Assembly: GCA_029204045.2 (NCBI GenBank) | Contig: CM055072.1 | Span: 7,504,854-7,568,853 of the forward strand | Length of the DNA: 64,000 bases | Reading direction: 5' to 3' | Origin: Tillandsia leiboldiana | Taxonomy: Eukaryota > Streptophyta > Magnoliopsida > Poales > Bromeliaceae | Shown here: positions 22,431 to 33,449 of the stretch, one piece after another | Layout: each line of letters starts with the position of its first letter | Position numbering within the stretch: position 1 is the stretch's first letter | The notes under the pieces: model-generated | Seen by the model: only the letters and a program-made list of their open reading frames with translations | What the model was told of the DNA's origin: nothing | Databases searched by the model: none | Translations under genes and position numbers: made by a program

Positions 22431-22889
22431 GCATTTCCCGCGCGAGGCGCGGGGGCGCGCGGCCCGAGGCGCGCGTGGTGGGTGGAGAGCGCCACGCGTC
22501 GCTCCGCCATTGGTCGGTCTGACCGAGGGAGCGTGGGCGTGCGCGGGGAATACGCGCGGGCACTGTAGCGGGTCAGCGGGACAGGCCACGTGTCGGCCTT
22601 CCATTCGTCGGTCAGCGCGATGTGACGCGCTGACGCGACGGGACGCTGCGGCGGGCGTCAGAGCAGGCGCGAGTGCGGTCCACGTGGCGGCCTCCCATTG
22701 GCCGCCGTTGTTCCGTGGTCGCGGTGCACGGGTCCACGGCCACGTGTCGGCCCCTGGTTGGCCGAGCGTGGTGACGTGGCGCTGAGCTGGCGCGTGCGTG
22801 GACGCGTGGACCGCGGCAGGCCGGTTACTGTAGCCGCCCGGAAACTTTCGGGCGCCCGAAATGTTGCGCCCGAAAATCCGGAAAAGGCC

Positions 22890-22896
22890 TATAAAG
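22890..22896 (+). promoter_or_regulatory. TATA box of the D 3' LTR
   Basis: TATAAAG within GGCCTATAAAGGCCC, downstream of the G-box modules and followed by a pyrimidine-rich stretch, fits a core promoter; it is deleted from the 5' LTR. Confidence 0.65.
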
Positions 22897-23261
22897 GCCC
22901 GAAATGACTTCCTTTTCCTCCTTTTTCCCTTTTCGGCTTCACCCGAGCGCGCGGGGAGGGGAGAAGGGCGATTTCGCCGGGGTTCTCGAGGGCACACGAT
23001 CGCGCCGTGGACTCCGTGGAGCGCGCAAGTTGCTCCAAAGAGACTAAAAGACGCGATGGACGGCACGGCATTGTCGAGGTAGGCCCCGTGTGTCGTTTTT
23101 GCGGTATTCTTGGTACAGTTTTAAGGTTTCCTTTTGGACTTTGGATTTGACTCCCATGCTTACATGCGTGTTAGGGACCAAGTTTTACTGTGCCGTTTTA
23201 CTGCTCGAGTTTTGCGGGCGTCTTGGGTGCGCCTCATTTTGCGTGTCGCCCGTGGGAGATA

Positions 23262-23999
23262 TACACCGTTTTGCGTGCGGACTCGACAAACGCGCACTGT
23301 TTTGAGTGCAAACTCGAAAGGCGCGCACCGTTTTACGTGCACCGTTTTGCGTGCCGATACAAGGTATGTGCTCCGTTTTACGCGCAGGTTGGACTAACGG
23401 GCACGGTTTTTCGAGCAGACTCAATAGTACGTCTCGTTTTACGTGCAGGGTCGGGATAATATGCACCGTTTTGCGTGCGACCCTACAGCTAAATGTGCAC
23501 CGTTTTGCGTGCAGTTTCGAGGTACGTGCTCCGTTTCGCGTGTAGTTCGTGTTGTCGCGCATCGTTTTGCGTGCGGGTCCTAACAATGTATTCTGTATTG
23601 CGTTCAGGACCGGATGAAAATGCACCGTTTTGCGTGCAGCCCCACAGTCAGATGTGCACCGTTTTGCGTGCAGTTTCGAGATACGTGCACCGTTTCGCGT
23701 GCGGTTTGTGTCATCGTGCACCGTTTCGCGTGCCGGTTCTAACGATATATCTCGTTTTGCGTACAGGACTGGATGAAGGTGCATCGTTCCGCGTGCACCC
23801 TTACAGTGGAGCGTGCACCGTTTTGTATGCCATTTTGAGGTATGTGCTCCGTTTCGCGTGCAGGTCGCGTTGTCGCGCACCGTTTAGCGTGCCGTCACTA
23901 ATGGTGTGCACCATTTTACGTGCAGTGCAAGAGAGATCGCGCATCATTTTGCGTGCAGCCTTAAGAGAAGCATGCTCCGTTTTGCGTGCAAGCTCGAGG
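23262..23999 (+). repeat. Minisatellite with GCACCGTTTTGCGTGC core
   Basis: About twenty diverged units of ~34 bases contain GTGC(A/T)CCGTTTTGCGTGC. The core is the reverse complement of the GCACGCAAAACGG core in B1 (16815-17815), so both LTR families carry the same minisatellite in the same sense relative to transcription. Confidence 0.8.
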
Positions 24000-24022
24000 T
24001 ACAAAGTGGAGCCGCATGGAGG

Positions 24023-24050
24023 CCAATTGCAAGTGTCTACAAGCAATTGG
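24023..24050 (+). repeat. 28-base inverted-repeat motif in the D LTR
   Basis: CCAATTGC and GCAATTGG form perfect 8-base arms around a 12-base centre containing AGTGTCTACAA. The same motif is at 27022-27049 (B2) and, inverted, at 16760-16787 (B1). Confidence 0.8.
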
Positions 24051-26572
24051 CAGAATAGTGATCAAGTGTGGAGATATGAAAGGAATTCCGGGTACTCCAC
24101 AAGGTGGGGAATTCTGCCGAAATTGGGTGACCTCTCCCCTTGCTCCTTTGCTTTTCGATTCGAAGCATGATAGTAGCCTGTTAGAGGCGTTAGGTAATTA
24201 TGATTATGATTGCCTGTGTAATTGGAATCAGATGATAAGAGTGCAACTGTTGGTTGCCAGAGATAGATGACAAATGTGCACGTGCGAAAGGACACAGATA
24301 AAAGTGCAACTGTTGGTTGCCAAAGATAAAGGATAGATTTGCATGCCTAGAGGATAAATGTTATTTATAATGAATGTGATTAGCCTTTATGATTGTGATC
24401 ATGTTAGGGTATGACCCTAGGAATCATGTGACATAAGGAAAGGGAACATGTTGGTAGTAAGACTAGGAGAAAACCTAGTTTCAGGGTTCACTGAGTGACA
24501 TCAAAACTTAGGAGATTATCCTAGGATTGGACGAGTGGCATGGTCTTAGGTGATGACCTAAGGACACTGGATAGAGTGATCAACATAGAGACAAGGGACT
24601 CTAGGATGAGCATGACATGAAACTTAGGTAAAAGAGAACCTAAGGTGAACTAGTGATCAACATAGAGTCAAGGGACTCTAGGGAGAGTATAATCTGGAAC
24701 TTAGGAAAAAGGAACCTAAGGTGATCTAGAGGAGTTTAAACTCACAGACAAGGAATTGGAGTCAGAGTAACTCTAAGTTAAAAGTGAAATCAAAAATAGA
24801 GTCAAGTGAACTCTAGGATTCAGTAAGGAATCAGGAAAGTGGGATAAGATCCCAAGGTTAAAGGATTAAATAAATATAACCCTAAAGAGTCATAGGGTGT
24901 CCTGGCAATTGAATAATAACTTCAACCTCAATTGGAAGTTAAGTAAAATGAAAGAGAAATGCTTAAAAAGTCTAAGAGACTCTCTAGTTACCCGTGAGGC
25001 AAGACCTAGGGTAAGGAATGAAAAACATGGTTAATAAGCAAGACAAGCAAATCGCTCAAGACAGAGCTAAAACTTGGTTAATAAGCAAGACAAGCAAATT
25101 GCTTAAGATAAAAAGGGCTTAAGGTTAAAAGCAAGCTAAAAATGGCTAAAGTGCATAAAGAGAATGCAAATGGCACCTTCGAATTTGAGACTCGTCAAGT
25201 GGAGCAGGACTCCCTGGGCAGTGACCCGTCGAGCGAGGTACTTTCGGAAGGCTTAAAGTGAAAGCAAAGAGCTAGATGCTCAAAGGAAAGAATGATAGTA
25301 ATTGCCAGTGGCAACGTGAGCTTAAGGCTCGAGTGAACAAGAAAAGAGAAGCAAGTGTTCAAAAGCAAAGAGGCTAAGAACTAAAGTAAAAAGAACAGAA
25401 AAGAAAGAGAACATAAAGACCCTCGGTGGAGCCAACCCAGGCTGGAGGTACGGGCAGTTAATCCCTCTCCCGGGCAGTGGCCCGTTCGGGACGCTTCAGC
25501 CGTGGGACGGATTATCTAAAATATAAAGATAATAAAACGGGCGTGCCTTCGAAGGTTGAAATGTGGTTCTGCGGGACGTAAAGGGTTACCGGCTTGCCCT
25601 CTCCCCGGGTGCATCAGGATCGGACGCAGGGAAGCCCCCTCCCTCCGATAGCGTGGCCCGAAGAACACATTTACTTCGTAGGACGGGGTAACACTTACGG
25701 GTGTTATCGGCAACCTCAGAAACCTTATCTTGTGGTAGCAGGACTACCGGGCTCGGGCCCGTTGGATAAGAATTTCTGAGGGTTAACTTGAACTAAAGCA
25801 CCAGAATCTAAAGAATAAAGAAAAATAGAGTGGCCAGGGTGGCCGGGTTAGTTTACCCTGTGTACAGCGGCATAGTGGCCGAGTCGGTGCTTAGCAGCCT
25901 AGTGTGGCTAGTCAGAGTAGTGCTGGGGCGATGAGTACACACAGATAGTGTAGTGATCATGTATATTGCATAGCCGCATTTTGATATTGAGGTTTTTAGT
26001 TTCCTAGCACTATTATTGTTGCTTCCATTGGACCAAGTGGTGTAGGACACTTTTTCTCGGTGGTTGAACCCACTGGGAACTCGCTCGTAAGTTCTCACAC
26101 CCCTTGGGTTCACCCCCCCCCTCAGGTTCAGGTATGGATGCAGCGATCGCGACGGTTCAGAGGCAGACGGCGAGGTATACGACAGGGGCAAGGGCCCAGC
26201 AGCATAGAGACCTAGAGGATCTAGCAGAGGTATCCCTTTTATATGTTTCTTGAGTGAACCTTGTATGGTGAGGAATTTATGTAAAGGCATTGTAATATTG
26301 TGTAATTGTAAGTTGAGAGATGTAACATGTAATAAAGTTTATTATGGTTCATTCTTATCCTGCTTTCATATCGGCTTAAACTATTTGTTTATTGAATGAA
26401 AGTTTTAAATTAGTAGTGATCTTACTCTGATATTATATCTCATCACAAGCATTGTTTTGATTCGAGATGGATGTTACCGTTCCTTTCGGGTAGCGTGAGG
26501 TCGTGCCCGGATGGCGGGTCTGTTGGCGTGCCCGAACCGTACAAATTGTCGGTCCCGGGTCGTGACAGTGCC

Positions 26573-28236
26573 ATTGTAGCAAGCCCATTTTGGGCTTTTT
26601 AAGGGCCCGAAACACTTTTTTTTTCCTTTTTTTTTCTTTTTTGTTCCATCCTTGAATTTTTGGGAGTGTGGGAGAGAATCGTAGGAGAGTTGTGGAGTGC
26701 CACAAGTGTGCCGATTGTGCCGTGGAGTGCACGCGAAGTGTTCCGAGGAGTCGGGCGTGCGTGCGTGCGCAAGTTAGACGGCGCACCGGCGTTAAGGTAG
26801 GTTTTGCCTCGTGTTTTGCTGTGTTTTTCAGCACAGTTCTCGGGTTTTGCTTTCAAAATTTTTGTCTTTAAACTCTGGGCCCTTGTCCCTGTTAGGGATC
26901 GTTGTTGGAGGTGCCGTTTTGCTGCATAATTTACCGCCGGACTTTTTCGGGGTGTACCGTTCGTGCGTGGTGGGCGCCGTTGCGCTTTCTGTTTCGAAAG
27001 AAAGCGTGTTGCCGCAGAAGCCCAATTGCAAGTGTCTACAAGCAATTGGCAACAACAAGGTGGGTTGGATTTCTTCCAAAATTAGCGGGCGGCGTACTAA
27101 TTCTATGTTATAGTATGCATGCATGATAAATAAGTACTTATTTTGTGGACTGAGATGCAAGCATGATTAAATTAGTAAATCGATTATTTCTTGTGATAAC
27201 GAAATATTGGAACCTTGACTAGCACCCTGTCATATGTTTGCATGTATTTAACCAGACCAGTAGATTACCCTCATTTGGGCTAGTTTCCTTTATGTTCTAG
27301 ATTTTCCACACTCTATTCTTTTTTCCTAGACTTAGAGTTTCTCCTCGCCCAGATAGTAGGGCGAATGGTTGGATTATTGTGGGATGCATTAACACTCGTG
27401 CCTGGAGGCCTAGTGGAGTCTGGTAGCTGAGGCTAGATCAGGGCTAGTGTTTGGAGTCATTAGGGTCGACGGTGGTCCCGGGTTGTCTGGTATTCTCCGA
27501 TCAGTGTCTGTAGCACTGTGTTCGTAGTAGTGTTGAGTTGGTGATTGCAGGACCTGGAACCCGAACTGTTTTTGGACACACAGAATTTCAGTAAACAAAT
27601 ATTTTCCTTCCGAATTTCGAAGGATCACTAGAGCATGTTCTTGTTTGATAGGGTGAATGCACTAGCCCTTCGGGGTTTGGAAAATAAAACTTGTTTTAAC
27701 TGATTTTCTTAAAGAACTAAAATTCATTAAATTGGGGCTTCTCAAATCAAAATGGTTTTCGGTAATAACTGCCATCATTTTCTTGCAAACTTTCTCACCC
27801 GAAAGAGTTCGAGTGATTTGGGTTCCAGGGGTTGTTTCCATATTTTGGGACGAAAGTTACGGGGGTTGTGCCTAGAACCTGTTCTTGTTTAATAGGGTTC
27901 TGGGTGCTAGTCTCCCGAAACTTTCAAACCCTGATTGGTTCCCTTCGGATGTTTTGCCGGAGGGAGCTGGTTTCCCGAACTGTAAGGGGTCGAGAACTTC
28001 AAAAGGCTGAGTTTGGAGTCTGTTCTTATTTGATTGGGGTTCTAGGCACCGGCCTATCGGGATTCTCGGACCCTTATGGTGTCGGTCAGTTATTTTTCAT
28101 TTGTGAGTTGGGTGTTTTGTGTTGGGAGCCGTTTGGGTTGACGGTGGTCCCGAACTGTTGAGTGTCTCCGACAGATGTTGTTAGGGTTAAGTTATTATTT
28201 CCGATCTGATTGATCGTGGTTTTGGATTATAGCCTA
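26573..28236 (+). mobile_element. B2 LTR, segment 3
   Basis: This follows D's right duplication. It carries a TTTTTAAG/GGGCCCGAAA promoter-like start, a leader, the 28-base inverted-repeat motif at 27022-27049, and a U5-like part matching B1 and B3 in inverse orientation (for example GTTCTTGTTTGATAGGGT at 27635, repeated with variation at 27878 and 28021). It breaks at about 28236 inside TTATAGCCTA. Confidence 0.65.
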
Positions 28237-30955
28237 TGATGATCCAAATCTCCGCAGAGGTTTTGCAGTGTGATTAGCAACTTCTGGAGGTCTATGTTGT
28301 GTGATGGAGGTGATTACGCGCAAATCGGACCTCAAGAATGGACCCGGCGCGAAAATTTGATCAAGTTTGCCTATCCGAATGCCTTCGTTGAAATTTAAAA
28401 GTGGATTCTTGCAAAACGGGCATCGGATTTGGATTCAGCGCGCGAAAACGGTCAAAATCGGCTATTTGGATGTATTTTTCGGTATCCGAACGCCCTAAAA
28501 CATACTTCGTGTAGTGGTCCAGGTCCCCATGCAGTTTTTCTCGTGAATCCACTGTGTGAAACACCTATTGTTGGTGTGTCTAGCCCATAGTGCATCAAGG
28601 GATGCCACATATGGACCCAGTGAGGTATCTAGTGCTGGATTGGCCTTCGGCTGCTTTTGGCAAATTTTAGAAAGGGTTTTGGGCCAAACAGAGGTTGGAT
28701 TTGCATTGAGCGCGGAAAAACGTTTGAAAACAGCTATTTGCTTGTTTGTTTCTGAGTCCGGATGCCCAAAACCGGGCTCCTGAAAGTTTTCAGTGGATTA
28801 TGGTGCATGGGGGGAACCGTAGACCGCCGGCATGCCACGTGGCGGCCTATTATTGACCGGCTTGCAGCGCTCGGTCCACAGAGCGGCGCGGCATGGTGCA
28901 TAGACCCGGCGCGGGACACGTGGCGCCACCGGATAGGCTGGTTCTTGGTGCGCGGTCTACAGAGAGGGGCGCAGCGGTGCATGGACCAGGGCGGGGGACA
29001 CGTGTCAGTCCCCGGTTGGTCGGCGCACGCGGCGCGGTCCACGGAACCCAAAAGTGGGTGCGTGGGCCGGGCACAGGGGATAGGTGGCGGCTTCTGGTTG
29101 GCGGGCTTACCGGCTGCGGTGCACGGAGGCGCGGGGGACCGCCTCGGGGCGCGTGCATGGCAGGGCGGTCAGACGGCGCCTGCCCGCACGTGCGGCCCAT
29201 GACGCAGGGGGGGGGCACGTGGCGTCTCGCTATTCGCGGGCGCCACCTACCCCCGTTGACCGCCGCGACGCGTGGCAGCACCCGACTGGGCCTGCACGGC
29301 TGTCCTGTGTTAGGGACACGTGTCAAGCCCAGGACGATCTGGGCGCTCACTGCGGGGGGTATGTTCCCGCAGATTCGGACGCCCGAATCTGGTCTAAGCG
29401 CCCGAATCCGGGGACACATTCGGCATTTTTTGAATTGTTTTTCTTTGGCCTATAAATAGGCCCGAGCCACCTTCCTTTCTCTTTTTCTTCCTCTTCGAGC
29501 CCATTTCTCACAGAGGTTCCTTCTGCAAAGTTGCTCCCCCACCTGTGCTGCATCACCTGGAGGATTCCTAGGATTTTAGGAGGCACGCACTTTGAGATTT
29601 TCAGTTCTTCGGTGCATCGCGACGTTCCTTCACCGGTGTTCTTCTCCGTCGCGTTTCGGCGCGCGGGCTCCACCGGCCTACTCTGACCTTCTTTTTGGAC
29701 GATTCTTGCGCCGTTGGCTTCATGACTGGTAGGGCTATGATTTTTGTATTTTTGGCTCCCCCTCATTTCGAGTTTTTATTGGTGTTTCCGAGCCTTCTTT
29801 TGACCTCTTTTCTGTGGTAGAGTTTTTGGACAGCACCGGAGTGTTTCGAGGATTTCTCCGCGCTTGAGCATCGGATTGAGGCATGCCAATACTCTTTTCG
29901 CATCTACGTATCGCAAGGAACATCATCATATTTTTCTTGGAATTTTCTGAGTTTTTCCTGAAGGTATAAATTCCATCTTTTCTGGGCGGAGTGCTACAGT
30001 TTTTGTGCTTGTGGAGTTTCGCGCTCACCGCGTTGCGTATTTTGTAACTTGGCCTACATGACTCGGTTTGGGACGTGCAGGTACTCGTTTCGAACGGCTC
30101 GACGCGATGATCACACCGGTATTTTTGTCGGAATTTTTGGAGTCCATCCTACAGGTGAAAATCGAGCATCTTAGGACTATATTTTTGGACAACGGTTAAA
30201 TGTGGAATTGTATGTTTAATTTGGGCCGTTTGGACACTTTTGCAGTTATCGCGGCGGGCGACGTTTTTCTTGGGCGAGAGTGCTTCCTGGATTTGGAGTT
30301 AGCGATCGAGGTGGGTGTTGTTGTGAGCCTCTTATTTTTGACTATCCACTAGGCATATTGGAGTAACTCCTTTGTGTTAAAATATTGATTGCACCCTTTT
30401 GATAAATATTGCATGCTTACCTGAGTTAAAAGGGCATCCTATTAGTAATGAGCCTTCATGAGAGGTTGTTTATTAGGGGTTGTAATATCATGTTATATTA
30501 AACGCTAGAAAATTGTTAACTGTATTCCTTATCACTTTGGGACATTTGCATGCTTGTATGGACATGTAGGTAGGCCACCTTTTTCTGCTACACTATCATG
30601 CTGGAATTCGACTTAGGAGAAACCATGATTGTTATTTCTTTCTCCTTTTATTGTTAGACTCAGGGTATTAGCAGCTCGGGTTCGAGCAGGGTTGTAGGAT
30701 AGTGTAGTCGGGATTGTTGATTTAGATTGGTTATACCAGATTGTGGGTATGTGGGGTGTGGCAGCGACCGCGGACATTGGGTGGTTGGCTGGATGTTGTA
30801 CTTGTACATCAGATTGGATATCAGATTTTCTTTAGTGGATGGAGTTTTCCACTTATTGTTACTGTTGTATCAGATTGGGGATCGGGCTTTCCTTTTGTGG
30901 ATAGGTTTTCCCACTTTGATTAGAGTCGTGATCCAGTCCTGCTATATTGTGATAC
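28237..30955 (+). mobile_element. G-family LTR (plus) inserted in B2
   Basis: It starts TGATGA and matches the minus strand of 1-1049. G-box modules run from 28835 to 29330, TATAAATAGG lies at 29451-29460, and a leader with several possible splice signals follows. The B2 sequence seems to resume near 30956-30985 (GTCGCTCCCCTCGAGTGCC). I could not find a matching duplication, so both ends, especially the right one, are approximate. Frames at 28762-29459 are GC-rich artefacts. Confidence 0.5.
29451..29460 (+). promoter_or_regulatory. TATA box of the G LTR
   Basis: TATAAATAGG preceded by GGCC and followed by a CT-rich stretch; it lies ~120 bases after the last G-box. Confidence 0.65.
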
Positions 30956-31092
30956 CTGTGACAGTGATACTTTACTCGTGTAGGTCGCTCCCCTCGAGTG
31001 CCACTCCGGAGTAGGCTTTAGACCGTGACGGGTGCCGGTCAGTTGGATAGTTGGAGATACTGAGTTCGTGAGATTGATGACAGAGCAGGCAG
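30956..31092 (+). mobile_element. B2 LTR, segment 4
   Basis: GTCGCTCCCCTCGAGTGCC at about 30985 matches the inverse of 55024-55050 in B3. The segment is cut at 31092 by the copia LTR; the rest of B2 is not seen in the window. Confidence 0.5.
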
Positions 31093-32411
31093 TGTTACGG
31101 AATTTGAGTTGGCGTATTTCGTGAATTCGGTTAAGTCTTGAAGATTGAAGATAAAGAAGGTTGGATCATATAACTCAATCTCAAGAAAGAAGAATTCAAA
31201 AGGATCAGGTATGTTTAACTAATTATTTTTGGTGATCCGAATACTTCTTATAGTGTAGAAACACTTGGATGAATTTTTAATTGCATAAAAATCAAAAATT
31301 GGACATGGGACATGTTCAGGATCCGGATCAGACATTTCAATTCGGATCCCGAAGGGTGTTAGTTCATACGCAAATTCAATCCGGATCCAAGCCTCTTTTG
31401 ATCCGGATCCCGAACACTGGTTTTTACCGAATTATATGAACGATCCGGATCAGGCATTTCAATCCGGATCCCGAACGTTGGTGTTTAGTGAATTGTATGA
31501 ACGATCTGGATCAGGCACTTCGATCCGGATCCCGAACCTTTGTTTTTCAGGAAACTGTCTGTCTCGTTACTGCAATCCAGATCGCCGAAATCCGATCCGG
31601 ATCGTCGTCCTGAAAAATTCCAGAAAAGGTTAGTTTTTGATTCTTATCCTCTTCAAATGGTTTCTAACCAATAAATAGACCCTATGATTCATCTTTTAGG
31701 GAAATGAAAAAACACGACCGAAATAGAAAAATCCACATATAGAGAAGAAATGAAATACTAGATTTAATTCTATGTTTCTTCATCTATATTATTAATTTGA
31801 TTCTAGGTTTTCCAAACTCAGATTTTGAGTAGAATCAAATTAATGAATACTTAGATGGTATTTCCGATCTATTTCTAATCTAAGTATTCGGCGGATCATC
31901 ACCACCCAAAAATAATGATTTCCCCAAAATCGGCGCGTGGACTCGCGTGGCCTTGTGGATTCAAGGTGCTACCGCTCTCGTGGATTCGGAGCGAGGTACG
32001 TTCGTGGATTCGAGACGTGCTACTGGGTGAAGACCGTGGATTCGGTCGGACGTCGTGGACTCGACGTTGGACGTCGTGGATTCGGCGTTGGACGCAAATC
32101 GTGGATTCGAGAAGCGTTGCGGAGCGAGCGGAGAAGATCAACTAGGAGCGTATGGAAAAAGGTTGAGTCGTCTGTGAGTACGGTATATCACCTTTGTACG
32201 TGTTATAATTCTAGTGGATTTCACCGTGTTATCGGTCCCGTGGTTTTTTACTCCGGTTTGGAGTTTTCCACGTAAAAATCTCTGCGTGTTATTTATTTTT
32301 CCGCATTGGGTTTTATATCGCAAAGATTTTTGAGTGTTTATTGTTTACACCTATTCACCCCCCTCTAGGTGTTTTTTCCCCTATTTAGATCCAATCATAC
32401 ATAACCCAACA
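31093..32411 (+). repeat. 5' LTR of the copia element (about 1319 bp)
   Basis: The right end CCCAACA is fixed by the primer site three bases later. The left end TGTTACGG is chosen because it gives the TGTT...AACA ends typical of copia; no second LTR is available to confirm it. It contains direct repeats of ~61 bases built on ATCCGGATC (31316-31560) and repeated CGTGGATTCG words (31970-32115). Confidence 0.65.
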
Positions 32412-32413
32412 AG

Positions 32414-32425
32414 TGGTATCAGAGC
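32414..32425 (+). other. Primer-binding site of the copia element
   Basis: TGGTATCAGAGC, a full match to the plant Met-tRNA primer site, just after the LTR end. Confidence 0.92.
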
Positions 32426-32444
32426 GGGAATAGGGTTGTAAACA

Positions 32445-33449
32445 ATGGTTGAAGGTGAAAACATCAACAGACCTCCGTTCTTCGATGGAACAAATTATGC
32501 GTACTGGAAAGTACGGATGAAAGCCTTTTTAATTTCTATCGACGAACGGGTGTGGCAATCAATTGAATTAGGATGGTCTAATCCAACTGAAATTATTGCT
32601 GATGTTCGCACCATCAAACCTAGGTCGAAATGGACCAAGGAAGAGATAGATTTTTCTTCTTACAATGGCAAAGGGATTAATGCTCTATTTAATGCTTTGT
32701 CTCAAACTGAGTTCTCTCGCGTCTCGGCATGTGAGACTGCGAAAGAAATCTGGGATGTTCTTCAAGGCACACATGAGGGAACTAACCTTGTGAAGATTCA
32801 GAAATTGCAAATGCTTACGAGCAAGTTTGACTCTATTTTCATGGCAGAAAATGAATCGTTCACAGACTGTTACACACGATTGCAAGACATCGTAAACTCA
32901 TGTGCTAACTTGGGAGAGAAGATTCCAGAATTTAAAGTTGTAAGAAAAATATTAAGAACTCTTCCTGAAAGATTTCGATCCAAGGTTACGGCCATTGAAA
33001 CTATTAAACACCCGGACGAAATCCGTGTAGAAGAATTAGTTGGTTCATTACAAACATATGAAATGACATTTCCTACTAACTATTCTTCTGGAAAAGCATC
33101 TACTTCTAAGTCTTCAGGTTTTGCGTTGAAAACTACAAAAGAAGAAGACGCGGATTCATCCTCCTCAGGCGATGACGAGAACCTATCTATGGAGGACTTT
33201 GAGAAGCAGCTTGCTCTCTTGACAAGAAGATTTCGCCGAAACTTTCGAAGGGGTAACTCAAGCAAAACTCCATCCTTCGTAAAGTCGAAGAAAGGCAAAG
33301 GTTCTTCAAGTTTCAAACCAAGAAAGCAAGAGGGTTTTTCTAAGGATAAGAAAAGCTCAGAAGGACAAGTCCAATGCTTCAAGTGCCGAGGGTACGGCCA
33401 TATCTCAACGGAGTGTTCCAATAAGAATGCAAGCCGTCACTTGGGATAA
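32445..33449 (+). CDS. gag: Copia gag protein (334 aa)
   Basis: Encodes the capsid/nucleocapsid protein that packages element RNA. The N-terminus (FFDGTNYAYWKVRMKAFL, residues 9-26) is the DUF4219-type start; residues ~115-190 are the UBN2-type gag core (LQMLTSKFDSIFM, LRTLPERFRSKV). A serine/lysine-rich basic stretch follows, then the knuckle CFKCRGYGHISTEC (~313-326), a CX2CX4HX4C with all ligands. The start ATG is 20 bases after the primer site and is the first in frame. The frame stops eight residues after the knuckle, overlapping the next frame by 23 bases; in related elements gag and pol are one frame, so a one-base shift near 33425 probably separates them here. Confidence 0.9.
   Translation: MVEGENINRPPFFDGTNYAYWKVRMKAFLISIDERVWQSIELGWSNPTEIIADVRTIKPRSKWTKEEIDFSSYNGKGINALFNALSQTEFSRVSACETAKEIWDVLQGTHEGTNLVKIQKLQMLTSKFDSIFMAENESFTDCYTRLQDIVNSCANLGEKIPEFKVVRKILRTLPERFRSKVTAIETIKHPDEIRVEELVGSLQTYEMTFPTNYSSGKASTSKSSGFALKTTKEEDADSSSSGDDENLSMEDFEKQLALLTRRFRRNFRRGNSSKTPSFVKSKKGKGSSSFKPRKQEGFSKDKKSSEGQVQCFKCRGYGHISTECSNKNASRHLG

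Larger units (their letters stand above)
19115..26567 (+). mobile_element. Element D: LARD-type non-autonomous LTR retrotransposon
   Basis: Both ends read TGTAGTGAACCGG...CCCGGGTCGTGACA and are flanked by the perfect duplication GTGCC (19110-19114 and 26568-26572). The left LTR is 318 bp, the right one 4949 bp; the right one holds an extra ~4.63 kb bounded by an 11-bp near-repeat. The 2186-bp middle has a primer site and a polypurine tract but no protein-like reading frame in any frame. It fits a large retrotransposon derivative that lost most of one LTR after insertion. Its ends resemble those of A, so A-type proteins may have moved it (inference). Confidence 0.88.
21619..26567 (+). repeat. 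3' LTR of D (4949 bp)
   Basis: A full-length LTR: GC-rich upstream part with CTGTAGC words and a 20/21-bp minisatellite (22232-22430), G-box modules (22585-22770), TATAAAG at 22890-22896, leader, a second minisatellite (23262-23999), an inverted-repeat motif at 24023-24050, then ~2.4 kb of purine-rich U5-like sequence with diverged ~50-100 bp repeats (24380-25400). Long apparent frames (21744-23066 and 23185-23880, minus) are repeat translations and not genes. Confidence 0.85.

Noticed and set aside
21744..23066. 440-residue minus frame in the D LTR
   Set aside because: It crosses a TATA region and a 20/21-bp minisatellite, translating into repeated short peptides (ASGSVP-type); not a gene.
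23185..23880. 231-residue minus frame rich in repeated KTVH/NGAH words
   Set aside because: Direct translation of the 34-bp minisatellite; repeat period explains the open frame.
21888..26505. A separate element inserted into the D 3' LTR, instead of a deletion in the 5' LTR
   Set aside because: The segment has no TG...CA or inverted ends, and carries the LTR's promoter and leader; deletion at the 11-bp near-repeat explains it better, though other copies are needed to settle it.
28237..30955. Exact target duplication for the G insertion
   Set aside because: Candidate 5-mers at the two ends (CCTA/TATGA and GTGAT) do not match; borders left approximate.
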